NCBI GenBank assembly: GCA_016858145.1
Contig: JAEHOE010000001.1
Span: 3,410,001 to 3,474,000, forward strand
From: Edaphochlamys debaryana
Taxonomy: Eukaryota > Chlorophyta > Chlorophyceae > Chlamydomonadales
Length of the DNA stretch: 64,000 nucleotides
Direction: 5' to 3'
Part shown: positions 22,701 to 34,800 of the stretch, one piece after another
Position numbering within the stretch: position 1 is the first letter of the stretch
How the letters are laid out: the number at the start of each line of letters is the position of its first letter
Notes under the pieces: model-generated
Told to the model about the DNA's origin: nothing
The model's input: only the letters and a program-made list of their open reading frames with translations
Databases searched by the model: none
Translations under genes and position numbers: made by a program

Positions 22701-25051
22701 AGGAAAGGGGGTTCGAAGAAGGGGAGGGGCCATTATATACGGAGTATCCGTAAAGCTTCGGGCCGGGAGTGCATTGCTCCCCACCGGCCACATGAACAGT
22801 GCCGCAGCCTGCGCGGACCCGCACCTTGCGGCGCCTGTGCCTGCGCCCCTGCCGCGCCTTCTCCTCCTTGAGCGCCTGCTCGCTGGCCGCGAAGGCCGCC
22901 TGCACCTCGTCGCGGTAGGCCGTGCCGTCCAGCAGCCGCCGGGCCAGCGCGGGCCCGGGCAGCAGCGGCCCCGCCGCCACCGCCTCGCGCAGCGCCGCCA
23001 GCTCCACGCCCCGGCCGCCGGCCATGCAGGTCAGCATCTGGGGGTGAAAGGGAAAGGTTGAAGGGTTTGCAAAGGGGCTGAGACAGTGGAGGCGACAGGA
23101 GCGACAAAGGCCGCTACCAACTCATCCCAGGCCCCACCTCGCCCTACCCAACCCAAACAACACCCCACCCCACCCTACCCAACCGAACCCCACCCAACGC
23201 CATCCCAGACCCCACCAACCCCCTCCCCGCCCCCACCTGCTCCGCCATGTCCCCCACCAGCGCCCCCAGGTTCTCCCGCTGCGCCGCCGTGAAGCCCCGC
23301 TCCGTGAGCGTGTTGGCGGCCGACTTGAACTCCTCGCGCGCAAAGAACTCGGGCTCCGCGGCGATGCGGTCCAGCAGCCCCCGCACGAAGAAGGCGCGGC
23401 TCTCCAGCCCGGACAGGCCTAGCAGGCCTAGGGTAGGGGGGAGGGGGCGGGCAGAGGGGAGGAAAGGTGATGGGGGGCACGTGGTTTGTAGGTGAGGGTC
23501 GTGCAGGCGTAAGACTCGGCGACGAAGAGAGGGTTTTAGCGAGGGCGGCGGCAAGGTAGCGGGGTGGGGTGGGGTGAGAATTGCAGGACTCCAGTCCCTC
23601 ACGCACGACCACCGCCCGGCACGCCCCGCCCCGCAGCCCCTCCCTCCCGCCCCTCCGCCCCCCTCCCACCCGAGGGCTGCATGTGCACCCCCTCGCAGGC
23701 GCTGGCCAGCAGGAAGGCGCCCATGCCGCTGCCCCCCGCCTCCCCGAACGAGGCCGCCCAGGCCGCGGTGCGCGCGGGCGGGCGGCCCGAGGCCGTCACT
23801 GCGGCCGCCACCGCCGCCCGGAAGCCGCAGATGGCCTCACGCAGCTCCTGGGGTGGGGGGGCGGACGGGGGGGGAGAAGCCGGGGCGTTGGAGGGGGCAG
23901 TGAACCATGACAGCTCGACTGAAACTTCTCGCAGTGCAAAACGTGGGGTGCACGAGTAGACATTGCCATGTGAGCTAGGATGCACCACTACGGGAGTTTC
24001 GCCCACCCGACGCCCGGAGTAAAGCGTGAGCTGCGCACCCGCTCCCTGACACCACCCGCGCCCCTCCGCACCTGCACGGTGGCTAGGCCGCCCAGGTTCT
24101 CCCGCCCCCCCAGGTACGCCACCACGCCCCGGCAGCGGGGGTCGGCGGCCGCCCGCCGCAGCGCCGCCACCGCCTTGGGCAGCTCCACCTGGGGGAGGTG
24201 GGGGGTGGGGAGTGGGGGAGGTACAAGGGCGGGGTACGCGGGGGGTGAGGAGCGCAGGGGGCTGGCGACAGACGGGAAGGGGATGCAATGGGGCCTGAGC
24301 CCGCCGTCCTGGCCCCCAGCAGCCGCCCTCCCCTACCTGGTTTGTGTCGCCCCTCAGCAGTGCCAGCGGGGACGTGTCCACTGCGAGGGCCCCACAGAGT
24401 CAGCGATGGACCTTTAGGCCCCACAGCGTTCACAAAGCAACAGCTGCCCCATGTATCATTCCCAGTTCACCCCACCCACCACCAACACCACCCCGCTGCA
24501 CCCCTTCGGAGGCTCTGGGCAGTCTGTGGGTGCCGCGGTGCGCTCTGCCGCTGCCCCCCGGTCCCCGGCCCACCCGCGTCCACCACGTGCAGGCGGTCCA
24601 GGGGCAGCTCCAGCACGAACTCGGAGGGGAGCGAGCGGTCCACCTGCAGGGGAGGGAGGGGTGCGAAGTGGGTGGTGGGGTTGGCGTGGGGCGCGGGTGA
24701 CGGGGGCAGAAGACGGGGGTTGCCCCGCGAGGGGTGGAGCTGAGGGCCCAGCCGGGCCCAAGCCGTGGCGCAGGCGCCCCCAACAGGGAGTGAAAGGTGG
24801 CCGAGCAGTCAACACGGGTATGCATGCTCATCATCTCTGGCGCTGTGTGTCACGGGACGTGGGTCCGGTCGGAGACTTGGTCGGGTGGTGGCGCTGTACC
24901 CCTGCCTCCGGCCCTCCCTACCCACCCACCCCACCTTGGCGGCCTGGTACCGGGCCACCGCCATTGCGACCGAGCCCGCCACCGCCCCCGCTCCGACCAG
25001 GGCCAGGCCTCGGCCGCCTCCTTTCTTCACGGCCTTCCCCAGCTCAGCCAT
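19789..25051 (-). CDS. SPPA: Signal peptide peptidase SppA (protease IV, family S49), 67K-type
   Basis: Sixteen exons (24935-25051, 24574-24643, 24337-24380, 24072-24188, 23670-23847, 23237-23427, 22825-23037, 22530-22682, 22287-22430, 21990-22047, 21385-21496, 21054-21162, 20864-20917, 20612-20719, 20416-20508, 19789-20220) sum to exactly 731 codons, so 730 aa. The N-terminus carries one short hydrophobic segment ([17 protein letters not shown]). Both halves of the long SppA form are present. The N-terminal half holds the predicted general-base Lys210 in [16 protein letters not shown]. The C-terminal half has [17 protein letters not shown] and [14 protein letters not shown] with the predicted nucleophile Ser473. 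Membrane-bound SppA cleaves residual signal peptides, and in plants it is a thylakoid protease. The last 110 residues are a Gly/Ala-rich extension. No obvious transit peptide is seen, so a further 5' exon cannot be excluded. Confidence 0.95.
21499..21785. repeat. GGGGA pentanucleotide minisatellite (about 290 bp) in an SppA intron
   Basis: An almost pure (GGGGA)n array, with a few 4-bp (GGGA) slips near 21619-21640 and 21766-21785, fills most of the intron 21497-21989. On the coding strand it reads (TCCCC)n, a long pyrimidine tract that runs up to the AG acceptor of the exon 21385-21496. Confidence 0.95.
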
Positions 25052-25863
25052 GGTCGCCCATGCTGATGAGGGACTTCCGCTGGCCGGCCCAGCGACCGAC
25101 CCGGTCGGGCCCGCGGCGCTGCGCACGCATGTTGCAGGGATGTACAGTCCATTATAGAGACAGGGCGATGTCGTCTGCATTACGCGACACGGGGCTGGCC
25201 TCACCTCATTTCGGTGCTATGAGCGACGACCACAGCCTTCGCGCTTAAGCTTCTACTGAGATCGGCCTATGGAGTGTGTTCAATGTGCATTGTCGCTCCG
25301 CACGACTGCAGCGCTGCACATATCTCGACATCGCAGTTGACGCGTTTGACACAGGGCACGAACCCTGCATGTCCCCGACACCCCCCAAACCACTCCCCGC
25401 AAACTGCGAGGGGCCGGCGCAGTGCTTGTACAACTTCGGAAAGGCTCGTAGCTATCAGTCCAGTCTCCCCCGATTGGCGCAAGGCTCAAGCACGTCCCTC
25501 AACTCCACCGAGCACGTTCAGGGCAGCCCGCCTGGGCACGCCCTGCCATGTCCATCCTCCGCCGGGCACCCCCCCTGCCTTCCCCCCCCAGGCACACAGG
25601 ACTACGCTGTAGTCGTGACAACATTAGAGCACCGTGCCAGATTTGGCTTTCGATGGCTCCCTGTCCTGGGGAAGCCATCGAAACCGAAACCCCACATGTG
25701 CCCCGACTCCCGATGCCCGCAAGTAGGCAATGGTTAGTCGGCATACTAACAAAAGCTTTTGGCGATACAGATGTCCGCACCGGCACTGGCGTCGTTGCGT
25801 GGCCAGCGCGAGGTCGCGCAGCCGGTGTGGAAGATATTGTGCGCGTGTTGAGCAAAGCCAGAC
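25052..25863. other. Divergent promoter region between SppA and the nucleotidyltransferase gene
   Basis: About 810 bp lie between the two start codons. The stretch is less GC-rich than the genes. It holds a strong stem-loop (25648-25683, annotated separately) and a TATA-like CATTATAGAG at about 25151 on the SppA side. No coding exon is recognised. Confidence 0.5.
25648..25683. repeat. Inverted repeat, 11-bp arms (TTTCGATGGCT / AGCCATCGAAA)
   Basis: Perfect 11-nt arms at 25648-25658 and 25673-25683 flank a 14-nt loop that can itself pair CCC with GGG. It lies about 180 nt upstream of the nucleotidyltransferase ATG, so it may be in the 5' UTR or the promoter. Confidence 0.8.
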
Positions 25864-28800
25864 ATGGAGCTCGCTAGCATGGAGATGGAGGCGGAGCTGT
25901 CCTTGGCCCAGGCTCTGGAGCAGCTTGCGCAGGTGGGCGCAGAAGGCGTTCCCAAGCGAAAGCCTGCCGCTCGCGGGCCAGGGCCAGCCTTCGCGCTTTC
26001 GGTGTCGGCAGATGATACCCTCTGCACTTTCGGCTTGACCTCCGCAATTCATGGCCGGTCGTGAACTCGCCAGTTACGGCTCTCCGCCCGCCCGTGCCGA
26101 AAGACCTTCCCACCCGCACTCTCGCGGGGACGTTAGCTCGTCGGCCCCTCTCTGTCTCCTCTGTCTCCTCCGACCTACCGGTGATTAACAGCGTCAGTTC
26201 GTCCACTCACCACCGAAATTTCAGCCCTCCTTACCCCGTTCCCGCCCATCGCCTCCCCCCCGTCCCCCTCATTCCCCAGGACTGCGCGCCCAGCCCGGAT
26301 GACTACGACCTCCGCATGAGGGTCATCAACCAGGTGACCGAGTCCCTGCACCGGCTGCCGGGAATGGAGAACACCTGCGCTGCCCCCTTCGGCTCCTTCG
26401 TGTCTCAGTTCTACACCTCCTCGAGCGACCTGGGTGCGGCGGGGCAGCGGGCGGGCCTGAGGATGGAGAGGGAGGTGTCCACGCGGGTTCTAACGGGGTC
26501 TGAGCGTGGGCCCCTCCTATATGGCTTTGATACGAGGATAATTCCTCTCAGTCGCCTGACCTGTGTTTGCAGGCGCTAAGCCTTTCGGCGGCGGCCTTGA
26601 CTTAACCGCCCGCTTCGTCCAACCCCCGGTCCCGCCCCCGCCCCGGTCCCCGCAGACCTGGTCTTGTGCGGCTCGCTGCCCACCTACCTGCTCTCCGCCG
26701 CGGCCCTGGCGGATGTGTTCGGTCCCAACCAGCAGCGCAGCAGCCACGTGCCCCTGGTGCGGAGAGGGGGCGGGGCAGGGGCAGCAGGCGTGCCGGGCAG
26801 AGCGGCACGGGCACGGCATGCCCAGGACCTCAATCCTCCCCGTCTTCTTCCCTGCGCGCCTCACGCTCTCCATCAACTCATAGTCATCCATCTAGAATCA
26901 CCCCTTTCCCGCACCCTTCTCCACACACCCTCCCCCTCAGCACCTGTTGGACCGGGGCACCCGCGAGTCCCTGCTGCGCCAGGCCGCCGCCCAGCTGGTG
27001 GCGGACGGGGTGGCGCGGGCCGAGGGCGTGCAGCACCTGCTACGGGCGCGCGTGCCGCTGGTCAAGCTGGACCTCACGCCGCAGCCCCCGGCGCCCCCGC
27101 CGTCGCCGCAGCAGGGGTACGGGGCGCAGCAGAGGGCAGGCTGGCAGGGCCAGGGCCAGGGGCGGAGGCGGAGCGCATCACCCGGCCCTGACGGCGGGAG
27201 GGCAGGCCGGGGCGGCGCAGGGCCTGGTGGAGCCGCAGGGGCGGTGGCGGGGGTGCCCGCTCCGCAGCTGCGTGTGGACCTGTCCGTGGGCAGCCCCTCG
27301 GCGGGCTTCAAGGCCTGGAGCCTGGCGCAGCTGGCGTCCATCCACCCCGCAGTCACGCCGCTGCTCAGGCTGGTGCGTCGGCGGGGCTGGGGCCGAGGGG
27401 CAGCAGCTGGAAGGGGGAAGGAAGGGCTGCTCCGCTGCCATACCCCGTGCAGACCGTGGCCAGGCCCTCGCCTCGTCCGCACCTGGCGTCCACCGCTCCA
27501 CGCCCTCCTCCGCGCGCCCCCTCCCGCTTTCTCCTTTCCAACCCTGTCGCGCCCCCAGGTGAAGCTGTGGGCCCGCAACGCCGGCATCAACGACGGCGCC
27601 TCCCACACGCTCAACTCCTGGGCCCTGGCCCTGCTGGTGGTGGCCTACCTGCAGACGGCGCCCGCGGGGGGCCCCCCGCTGCTGCCGCCGCTGTGCGAGC
27701 TGCTCAGCGACGAGCCGCCGCCGCCGGGCGCGCCGCGGCTGATGCAGATGGGCGAGGAGGTGTCGGTGCAGGTGGGCGGGTTGGGGTAGAGAGGGTTGTA
27801 TAGTGGAAGGAGGAAGCGCCAACGGAACTCTGCAGGGCTCACAATGGCGTCTAGGAATGCAGCCGTACGGCAAGGCGGGAGAGCCAAGGGAGAGAGAAAC
27901 CGCAATGCGTCAACTGGCACACGAGTATTGGACTTTCGCTTTGCGGCTCCGGCCCGGCGGTGGCGCAGGTGTACGAGGAGGTGGCAGCGCGCGCGGCGGC
28001 GGCGCGGGAGGTGTACGGGCGGCGGCCCTGCCCCCCCCTTGACGAGCTGCTTGGGGACTGCCTGGCGTCCACGGGGGCCCTGCTGGCGGCGTGCGCAGAG
28101 GGGCCCGAGGCTCCCAGCTGGTGAGCCGGGGGCCGGGGGCGGGGGCGAGAGAATGCGGCTGGAGATGGGGTGGGAACTGCAGCTAGGAGTGGGGAGAGTT
28201 GCAACCGCGTGGACGACGGACGGGTGGTGGAGCTGGTCGTGGATACGTCCCTGCTCTAGGTTGTGGACAGACGCTTGTCCCCCTCCCCCCTCCCCCCCAG
28301 CGGCTGGCGCATCAGCGTGTTCCGAGGGCGGCTGCTGCCCCCTCCGCGGCCCTTTGCCTCCGACTACGTGCTGAGCGTGGAGGACCCGTACGACGACACG
28401 GTGGGGCGGAAGGACGGGGGCAAGGGGGAGGGTTTTGGGATTGGTGGGGGCGAGAGGGGAGGGGGATCGGAGCGAGCAGGCGGAAGTCAAAATTACCGGC
28501 ATCGTTGGGCTGAATCCTTGGCTGCCTTGTGCCCCGTGCCTTGCCCTGCAGGATAACACCGCACGCACGCTGGGCACCTGGGTGAGCAGCGTTCAGCGTG
28601 GGCCACGGGGACATGGGGCCGTGGGGCGCCAAGGACGGGCCTTGGGGTCGGCTGCAGCGACTGCCGCCTGTGACGAAACTGGTTTCAACCCTAAACACCC
28701 ACCCCCTGCTGCCGTCCCCCCAGCACAACCCCCCGGGCACCATTGCCGCCATCCTAGCGGCCTTCCGCGCCGCCGCTCGCGCTCTCGGCGTGCCGGACCC

Positions 28801-31800
28801 CTTCGACCCCGCCGGCGCCGCCGACGGCCCCGACGGCCCCCTGGCCCGCGTGAGCGAGCCCGGCGCAGCCGCGGACGGCGCAGGTGCTGCCCCGCGCACC
28901 AGGCGGGCGGCAGCGGCCGCAACGGGCGCGGAGCCAGGCGCGGAGGTGGAGGAGGAAGAGGAGGAGACGGACGAGGCGGAAGACGAAGAGGCGCCCACGT
29001 GCGGGTTCGGGTCGTCCATGTCCATGGGTGGCGGCGCGTTCCTGGGCGCCTCCCTGGGCGTGTCCCTGGGGGCCTCGCTGCACGTGGGGCCGCGCTTCGG
29101 CGCCAGCCCCATCCCGGGGCCGTCCTGCCTGGGCGGCGGGCCCGGCAGGAACCCGGCGGCGGCGCGCAGGGCGGCGGCCGCCAGCGGGACAGGCTACGGC
29201 AGGGCGGAGGGCGTGGCGGTGACAATGCTGCAGCTGTTTGGCGGCGGCCTGCTGGCGCGCAGCCCCCGCCTGGCGGCGGCGCTGCTGGGGCGGGAGGCGG
29301 CGGCGCGGGCGCTGGCGGAGGTGGAGCGCGGCGAGCCGGCGGAGGCGGTGGCGGCGCAGCTGCTGCAGCGGCTGGCGGCGCCGCCGGCAGGCGTGCAGCG
29401 GGTCGCGGCGGCGGAGCCGGTGGTGACGCCGACGGCGCCGGCGCAGATCCCGGCGGAGCCAAGGGCGGTGGCGGGGCTGGTGGCCGCCAGAGAGGCGGCG
29501 GCTTCGCCGTACGGGCAGTCGCCCGCAGACCGGCCCTCCCCGCTGTCGGGCCCCACCCCGCCGACCGCCCTGGCCCCTCGACCACACCTGCCTGGGGGCA
29601 CGGCAGGGGCGGCCCCGGCGCCTGCAGCCGAGACCCGCGTGCCGCCACCGGATGCTGTCACCGGCTTTGAGACTGCAGTGCCAGCCCCGCCTCCCGAGCC
29701 GCTGAAGGCGCCGGCCGAGGCCCCTGCTGCGGCTCCCGCTGCGGTGCTGGCGGCTGCTTCTGCGCCAATGCCGGCAGCGCCTGCGCCGGTAGTGCCTGGG
29801 GTCGAGGCAGCGGCAAGCACAGCAGTGCCTGCCGCGGCGGGGACAACCGCCGACGCGGCCGCAGCGCCAGCGCAGGCAGCCGAGGCCGCCCGTGCCGTCA
29901 CTGCGCCGGTGCTGTCTCCCGCCTCAGCCGCACCACCCAGGCTTCGGCACGTGGCTACCTCTGCATCCCAGCCGCAACCGCAGCCGCAGCCGCCGCCCGG
30001 CCCTGCGCCTGCTCCCGAGCCGCCCTGCGCCTCCGACCGAGGCACCCCGCAGCGGACCAAGGACGAGGGCGCCGCAGAGCGCAGCGGCCGTACCGCCAGG
30101 AGCAGTCGTGATGCCAGCGGCGGCAGCTCAACCGGCGGCGGCGCTGCTAGCACTGGTGCCAAGGAGGCCAACGGCCGCAGGGGCACCGGCGGCGGCGGCA
30201 GCAACGGCGGCGCCGCCAGCGCCAGCGCCTGCTCCACGCCTGCCGCCAACCACGGCAAGTCGGGTGGCCGCCGGGCGTCGCAGGATGCCCACACGTCCCC
30301 GACGCCCAAGGGCAGCGCTGGCGGCGGCGGCGGTGGCGGGGTTCAGGCCGCCGGCAGCGAAGGCTGGGCGGCAACGGTGGCGGAGGCCGAGGCCGCAGCG
30401 GCGGCGGCTGAGGCGGTGGCGGCGGGGCGCGGCAGCAGCAGCCGCGCCCGTGACGACGCAGCTCACGCGGCGGCCAACGCGGCGGCAGCGGCGGTGGCGG
30501 CGGCGGGAGCGACGGCAGGCAAGACGCCGCGAGCAGCGGGAGCAGCGCAGGAGTCGGCGGCCTCAGCAAGCCGCACGGTATCAGCGGCCGGCGCTCCCGT
30601 CCCCACCAGCAGCGGCATGCCAGCCGCTGCCCCTGCCGCGGCCTTTGCCGCCAGCTGTGCCGAGGCCGAGGCCGAGGCCGCTATGCCCAGCACCAGCCCA
30701 GACTGCGACATCGCCCAACTATCGGCGGCAGCAGCTGATCCGGGTACCGATGCGGGGCTCGCATGCCCCGAGGAGCAGGGGTCCCTGCTGTACGTGGCAC
30801 CGGGCGCCGCCGCGGCCGCCACAGCCATGGACGCGTTCCCCCCGGGCTGCGGGGCCTCGCCGGAGCGCCCCCTCGTGCTCAGGCTGGGCTTGGGGCTGGG
30901 ACCGTCCACCTCGCCGCCGCCGGCGCCCCTGTCCCCCCCGGCGCCTCACCCGCCGCCCCCGCGCCGGTCCTGGGCGCAGGCGTTGCTGTCTCGCCTGCTG
31001 GGCCCCCCCGCAGCGCCCGGAAAGCCAACACCGCCACCGCCGCTCCAGCCGCTTGCGCATGCGCGCTCGAAGGCAACGGAGTCAACGCAGTCGCCGGGGG
31101 CGGGGCTCGAGGATCCGAAGGCGGAGGTGGACGTAGCGGAGCGGGAGGCAGCGCCGGAAGCGCTGCCCGAGCCTGCGCCAACCGCTGAGGCCCCACCTTC
31201 AGGTCTGGGACCCGCAGCCCAGGCCTCCCCATCGGCGGCAGACGAGCAGGGCGTAGCGGTTGACCTTCCAGAAGCCGCAACGGATGGCGGACCCGCGGTG
31301 TCACCCGTCCCCATGCCCGGAGCACCCCTGGACGCGACGCTGTGGCTCCAACCGGCACGGCGCTCCCGTGCCTCTCTTGTCTCCCCCGCCTACCCTCGCG
31401 GCCTGACTCTCCACCGGGATTCAGGCCAGGCCGCCGCCGGGGACGCGGATCGCGGCTCTCAGCTGAGCGCCTCACCGGACGGGTTGCTGCTCGTGCGGCG
31501 CCTGCTCGACACACCGGTGCGCTGGCCCCTGCTGGGGCCGCCCTCTGCGCGCGGTGCTTCCCACGGGCAGCCACGGGCTCAGGCACAGGAGGCGCAGCTG
31601 CCCGAGGCTGTGCACGGGGATGGGCCGGCGGCCAGGGCGGTGGGGACTGCGGACGAGCCGGAGGAGGCGGATGTGGGGGCGGCGCGTGAGCGCCCTTGGT
31701 GGCCGATGCCGCCGCAGCTGGTGCCCTGGGCGGGGGCCTACGCCGGCTGGGCGGGCTACGGAGCGGGTGCCGGCGCAGGCGCGGCGGCCGGCGGGCCCTG

Positions 31801-34800
31801 GGCCCAGCTGTGGCCACCCTTCGTGTGGCCTGGCCCCATGGCCACGCTACAGCCGCCACCGCCGCCGCCGCCGCCTCCGCGGCAGCGGGGCCGCCGCGCC
31901 TCTCGGACTGCGCATGCAGCCGCGCCGGCACGTGCCGGCGAAGCGGCTGCTTCGGGCGGTGGCGGTGGGCTCGGGCTGGCGGCGGTCGGGTGCGTCATCC
32001 AGCTGGCCTGCGGGGCCTGCATCAGCGTGGGCCGGGACGGCGGCGCCAGCATCGCCCTGGGCAGCGGCGCCGTCATCGCGCTGACGGCCGACGGCGGCGC
32101 GACGCTGACGCTCGGCGGCCCTGGCGGCGGCGGCGGCGGCGGCAGTGCTGACGGGGGCGGCTCGCGGGTGGCCATCACGCCGACGGGGGCTCTGGTTACG
32201 CTGGGGCCGGCTGGGGGCGGTGCCACCATCGCGATTGGCGCCGAGGCCCCTGACCTCGGCCCCGCACAGCCTGGAACCACCGCACGTCCCGAGGCTGCAG
32301 CGGCGGCGGGGGCAGCGACAGCGGCAGCTCCTGATGCCCCCATGGCGGCTGCCCGCCCCGAGGCAGCTTCTGCGCCGCCTGCCACGGACGTCGGTCGACC
32401 CAACGCTAGCCCCGCGGCCGGTGGCTCCCCTGCGGCTGCGTCACATGCACCAGAGTATGTTGGGACGGCGCCTCCTCCCCCGCCTCCGCCCCCGCCTCCG
32501 CCCCCGCCTCCGCCCGCCACTGGGTCCGGCCCTGCGCCGTCCGCAACCTTGGAAGTGCCACAGCCAGGGGTTGTTCAGGACGCCCCCCGACCCTCCTCGA
32601 CCTGCCCGACCGCACTCCGTGAGCCAACCGCGCGTGCGAGCCCCCCACCCTCCGCACCTGTGACAGAGGTGTCTCCTCCCAAGCCCCATCTGACGGTGGA
32701 CATGGCCGCCGCTTCCGCCGCCGCCGCGGCTGCCGTCGAGGAGGCTGCATCCGCTGCCGCGCGCGCCGAGCCGCCCCCGGCCCCGGCCCCGGCACCCCAC
32801 ACGGAGCGCGCCGAGCCGGCTGCAACGGTGCACCGGCTGCCCGCCCACCCCAAGCCGCAGCAGTGCCGGTCCCGGTCCCGCAAGCGGCGCTCCACCGGGT
32901 CCGTACCGTCGGGGCGGTCCCCAGGAAGGGAGGAGAGCTCCGCCCCGGCCGTGCCGGCGGCCTCCCCGCTGCCCTCAGCCCGGGGCCAGGCGCCTCCGCA
33001 GCCGCCGCCCACGCCCAGCCCCTGCGCCGGGCCCCCGGGCGAGGAGCCTGCCCAGCCCCAGCCGGGGGTCAAGGATCCCCCACAGGCACCAGCGCTGCCA
33101 CAGCCATCGGGCGCGCCGCCTGTAGCCGTGGCGGTGGTTGCTCCACCGGCGGCCAAGTCCTCGCCCCAGCACTCGCCCACGGCCCCGCCGCAAGCCCCGA
33201 GCCCCACGCGCCAGCCGCAGGCCGCCAAGCCGACGCCGGTGACGCAGGCTACGCAGGGCGCGGAGGGCAGCCGCTCGCCGGGCGCGGGCAAGGCTGCGGC
33301 AGGACCGGGGGCGGGGCCAGGGCTTGGTGCTGCGGACGGTACGTACATCGCTGCCGTGTCGACCGCGGGCTCCAGCCCCGAGGCGGGGGCAGACGGTGCG
33401 CGCGTCACCACGCCAACCAGCGCGGCGGCCGCAGCGGCAGCGAGGGCGGCGACGGAGCGGCTGCCCCTCGTGCCTTACCGCGCGTCGGTCAGCCCCAACG
33501 GCCGCACCGCCGCCGCTGCCGACACCCGCCACTCCTCCCCCGAGTCCGCCGAGAAGCCGCCCGCGCCCCTAGCGACCCCTGCAGCCAGCGCCAGCCCGGC
33601 AGCGCCCCTGACCGAGCAGGTGACCGGCGGCAGCCGCACCGGGGCCGCGGAGGCGGCGCCCTCGAACCGGCGCGCCCGGGCCGCGGCGCCGCCCCAGGGC
33701 GAGGTGGCCCGGCAGATGGAGGGCGCCCTGGCCACCAAGCTCCTGCAGCAGCGGGCCATCATGAACCACCTGGAGGGGCGCGTGAGGGCCAAGGCCGGGC
33801 AGCAGGGACCGGCCCCGGGGCCCGGCGCCGCGCCGCCGGGTACCGGTAGCTTACCCTCGCTGCCCCACCAGGCCGCCTCGGCGCCGCAGCTGGCGGCTCC
33901 GGCCTCGGCCCCGGCCGGGGGCTCCACGTCAATAGCAGCAGTGGGGGTGGGGGCGGATGCGGACGAGGGCGCCTGCGTGGCGGCCATGGCCTCGGCGGTG
34001 AGCTGGCAGCGGCTGCACATCCAGCACCTGGAGCAGATGCTGTGCGAGATGAAGACGGAGCGGCGGCGGCAGCAGAGCGGGCGGGAGAGGCGGGGGCGGC
34101 GGGCTACCACCAGCGATGGCGCGACGCCGCAGGGGACCGCACAGGAGCAGCAGCAGCAGCAGCAGCAGGAGCCGCAAGGCGGCGAGCAAGGTTCTGGGCA
34201 GAGCACCGCTGACGGGGGGCGTAGGCGCTCGGGCGTGCACAGCAGCTCCGAGTACGACAGCGCAACGGCGTTCAGCACGTGGTACGGCGGAGATGCGGTG
34301 CGGCGCTACGACCGCGAGACGTACAACAACGAGCTGTACGACCGCAGCGACATTGAGTCGACTTCTGCCGCCCCCTCGGCGCCCTCCTCCGCCACCGCCG
34401 CTGCTGCCACTGCCGCCGCCGCCGCCGTCAGCCCTTCTTCCTTCGCTCCGCGTGCAGCGCCTTCGGGCGCAGCCCCCACCGCCTCCGCCGTGACACCCCC
34501 GCGCACTTCGCTCGAGGGCCGTGCGGGCCCTACTGGCCCAGACGGACAGGCGGCCACGGCGGGGCAAGAGGCGGGGGCGGCGAAGCGCCCAGGCTGGCTC
34601 TCCGTCCTGGCCCGCCTGAGCAGGGCCAACCCGGTCCCCCGCAGCTCCGCCACGGCCTCGACCCCAGCCTCCTCTTCCGCCGCCTCCGCCAGCGCTTCCG
34701 CCAGCGCCGCCGCCACCGCCGCTGCCGCCGCCGAGACCGCCGCCCGCATGCTGGCCGCCACGGTCCTCGCGCGGCGCTCCACGGACAATGGCTGCGGCAG

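Noticed and set aside
23121..23236. CCCAACCC-like runs as interstitial telomere repeat
   Set aside because: The units are irregular (CCCCACC, CCCAACC, CCCTACC) and do not match the green-algal TTTTAGGG or TTTAGGG telomere repeat; they are simply a pyrimidine-rich intron.
28593..30909. Long minus-strand ORFs opposite the polymerase tail (for example 28593-29648 and 29194-30309)
   Set aside because: GC-rich coding DNA leaves open frames on the other strand. They have no splice sites, start context or recognisable domains, and the plus-strand frame is in phase with a conserved enzyme.
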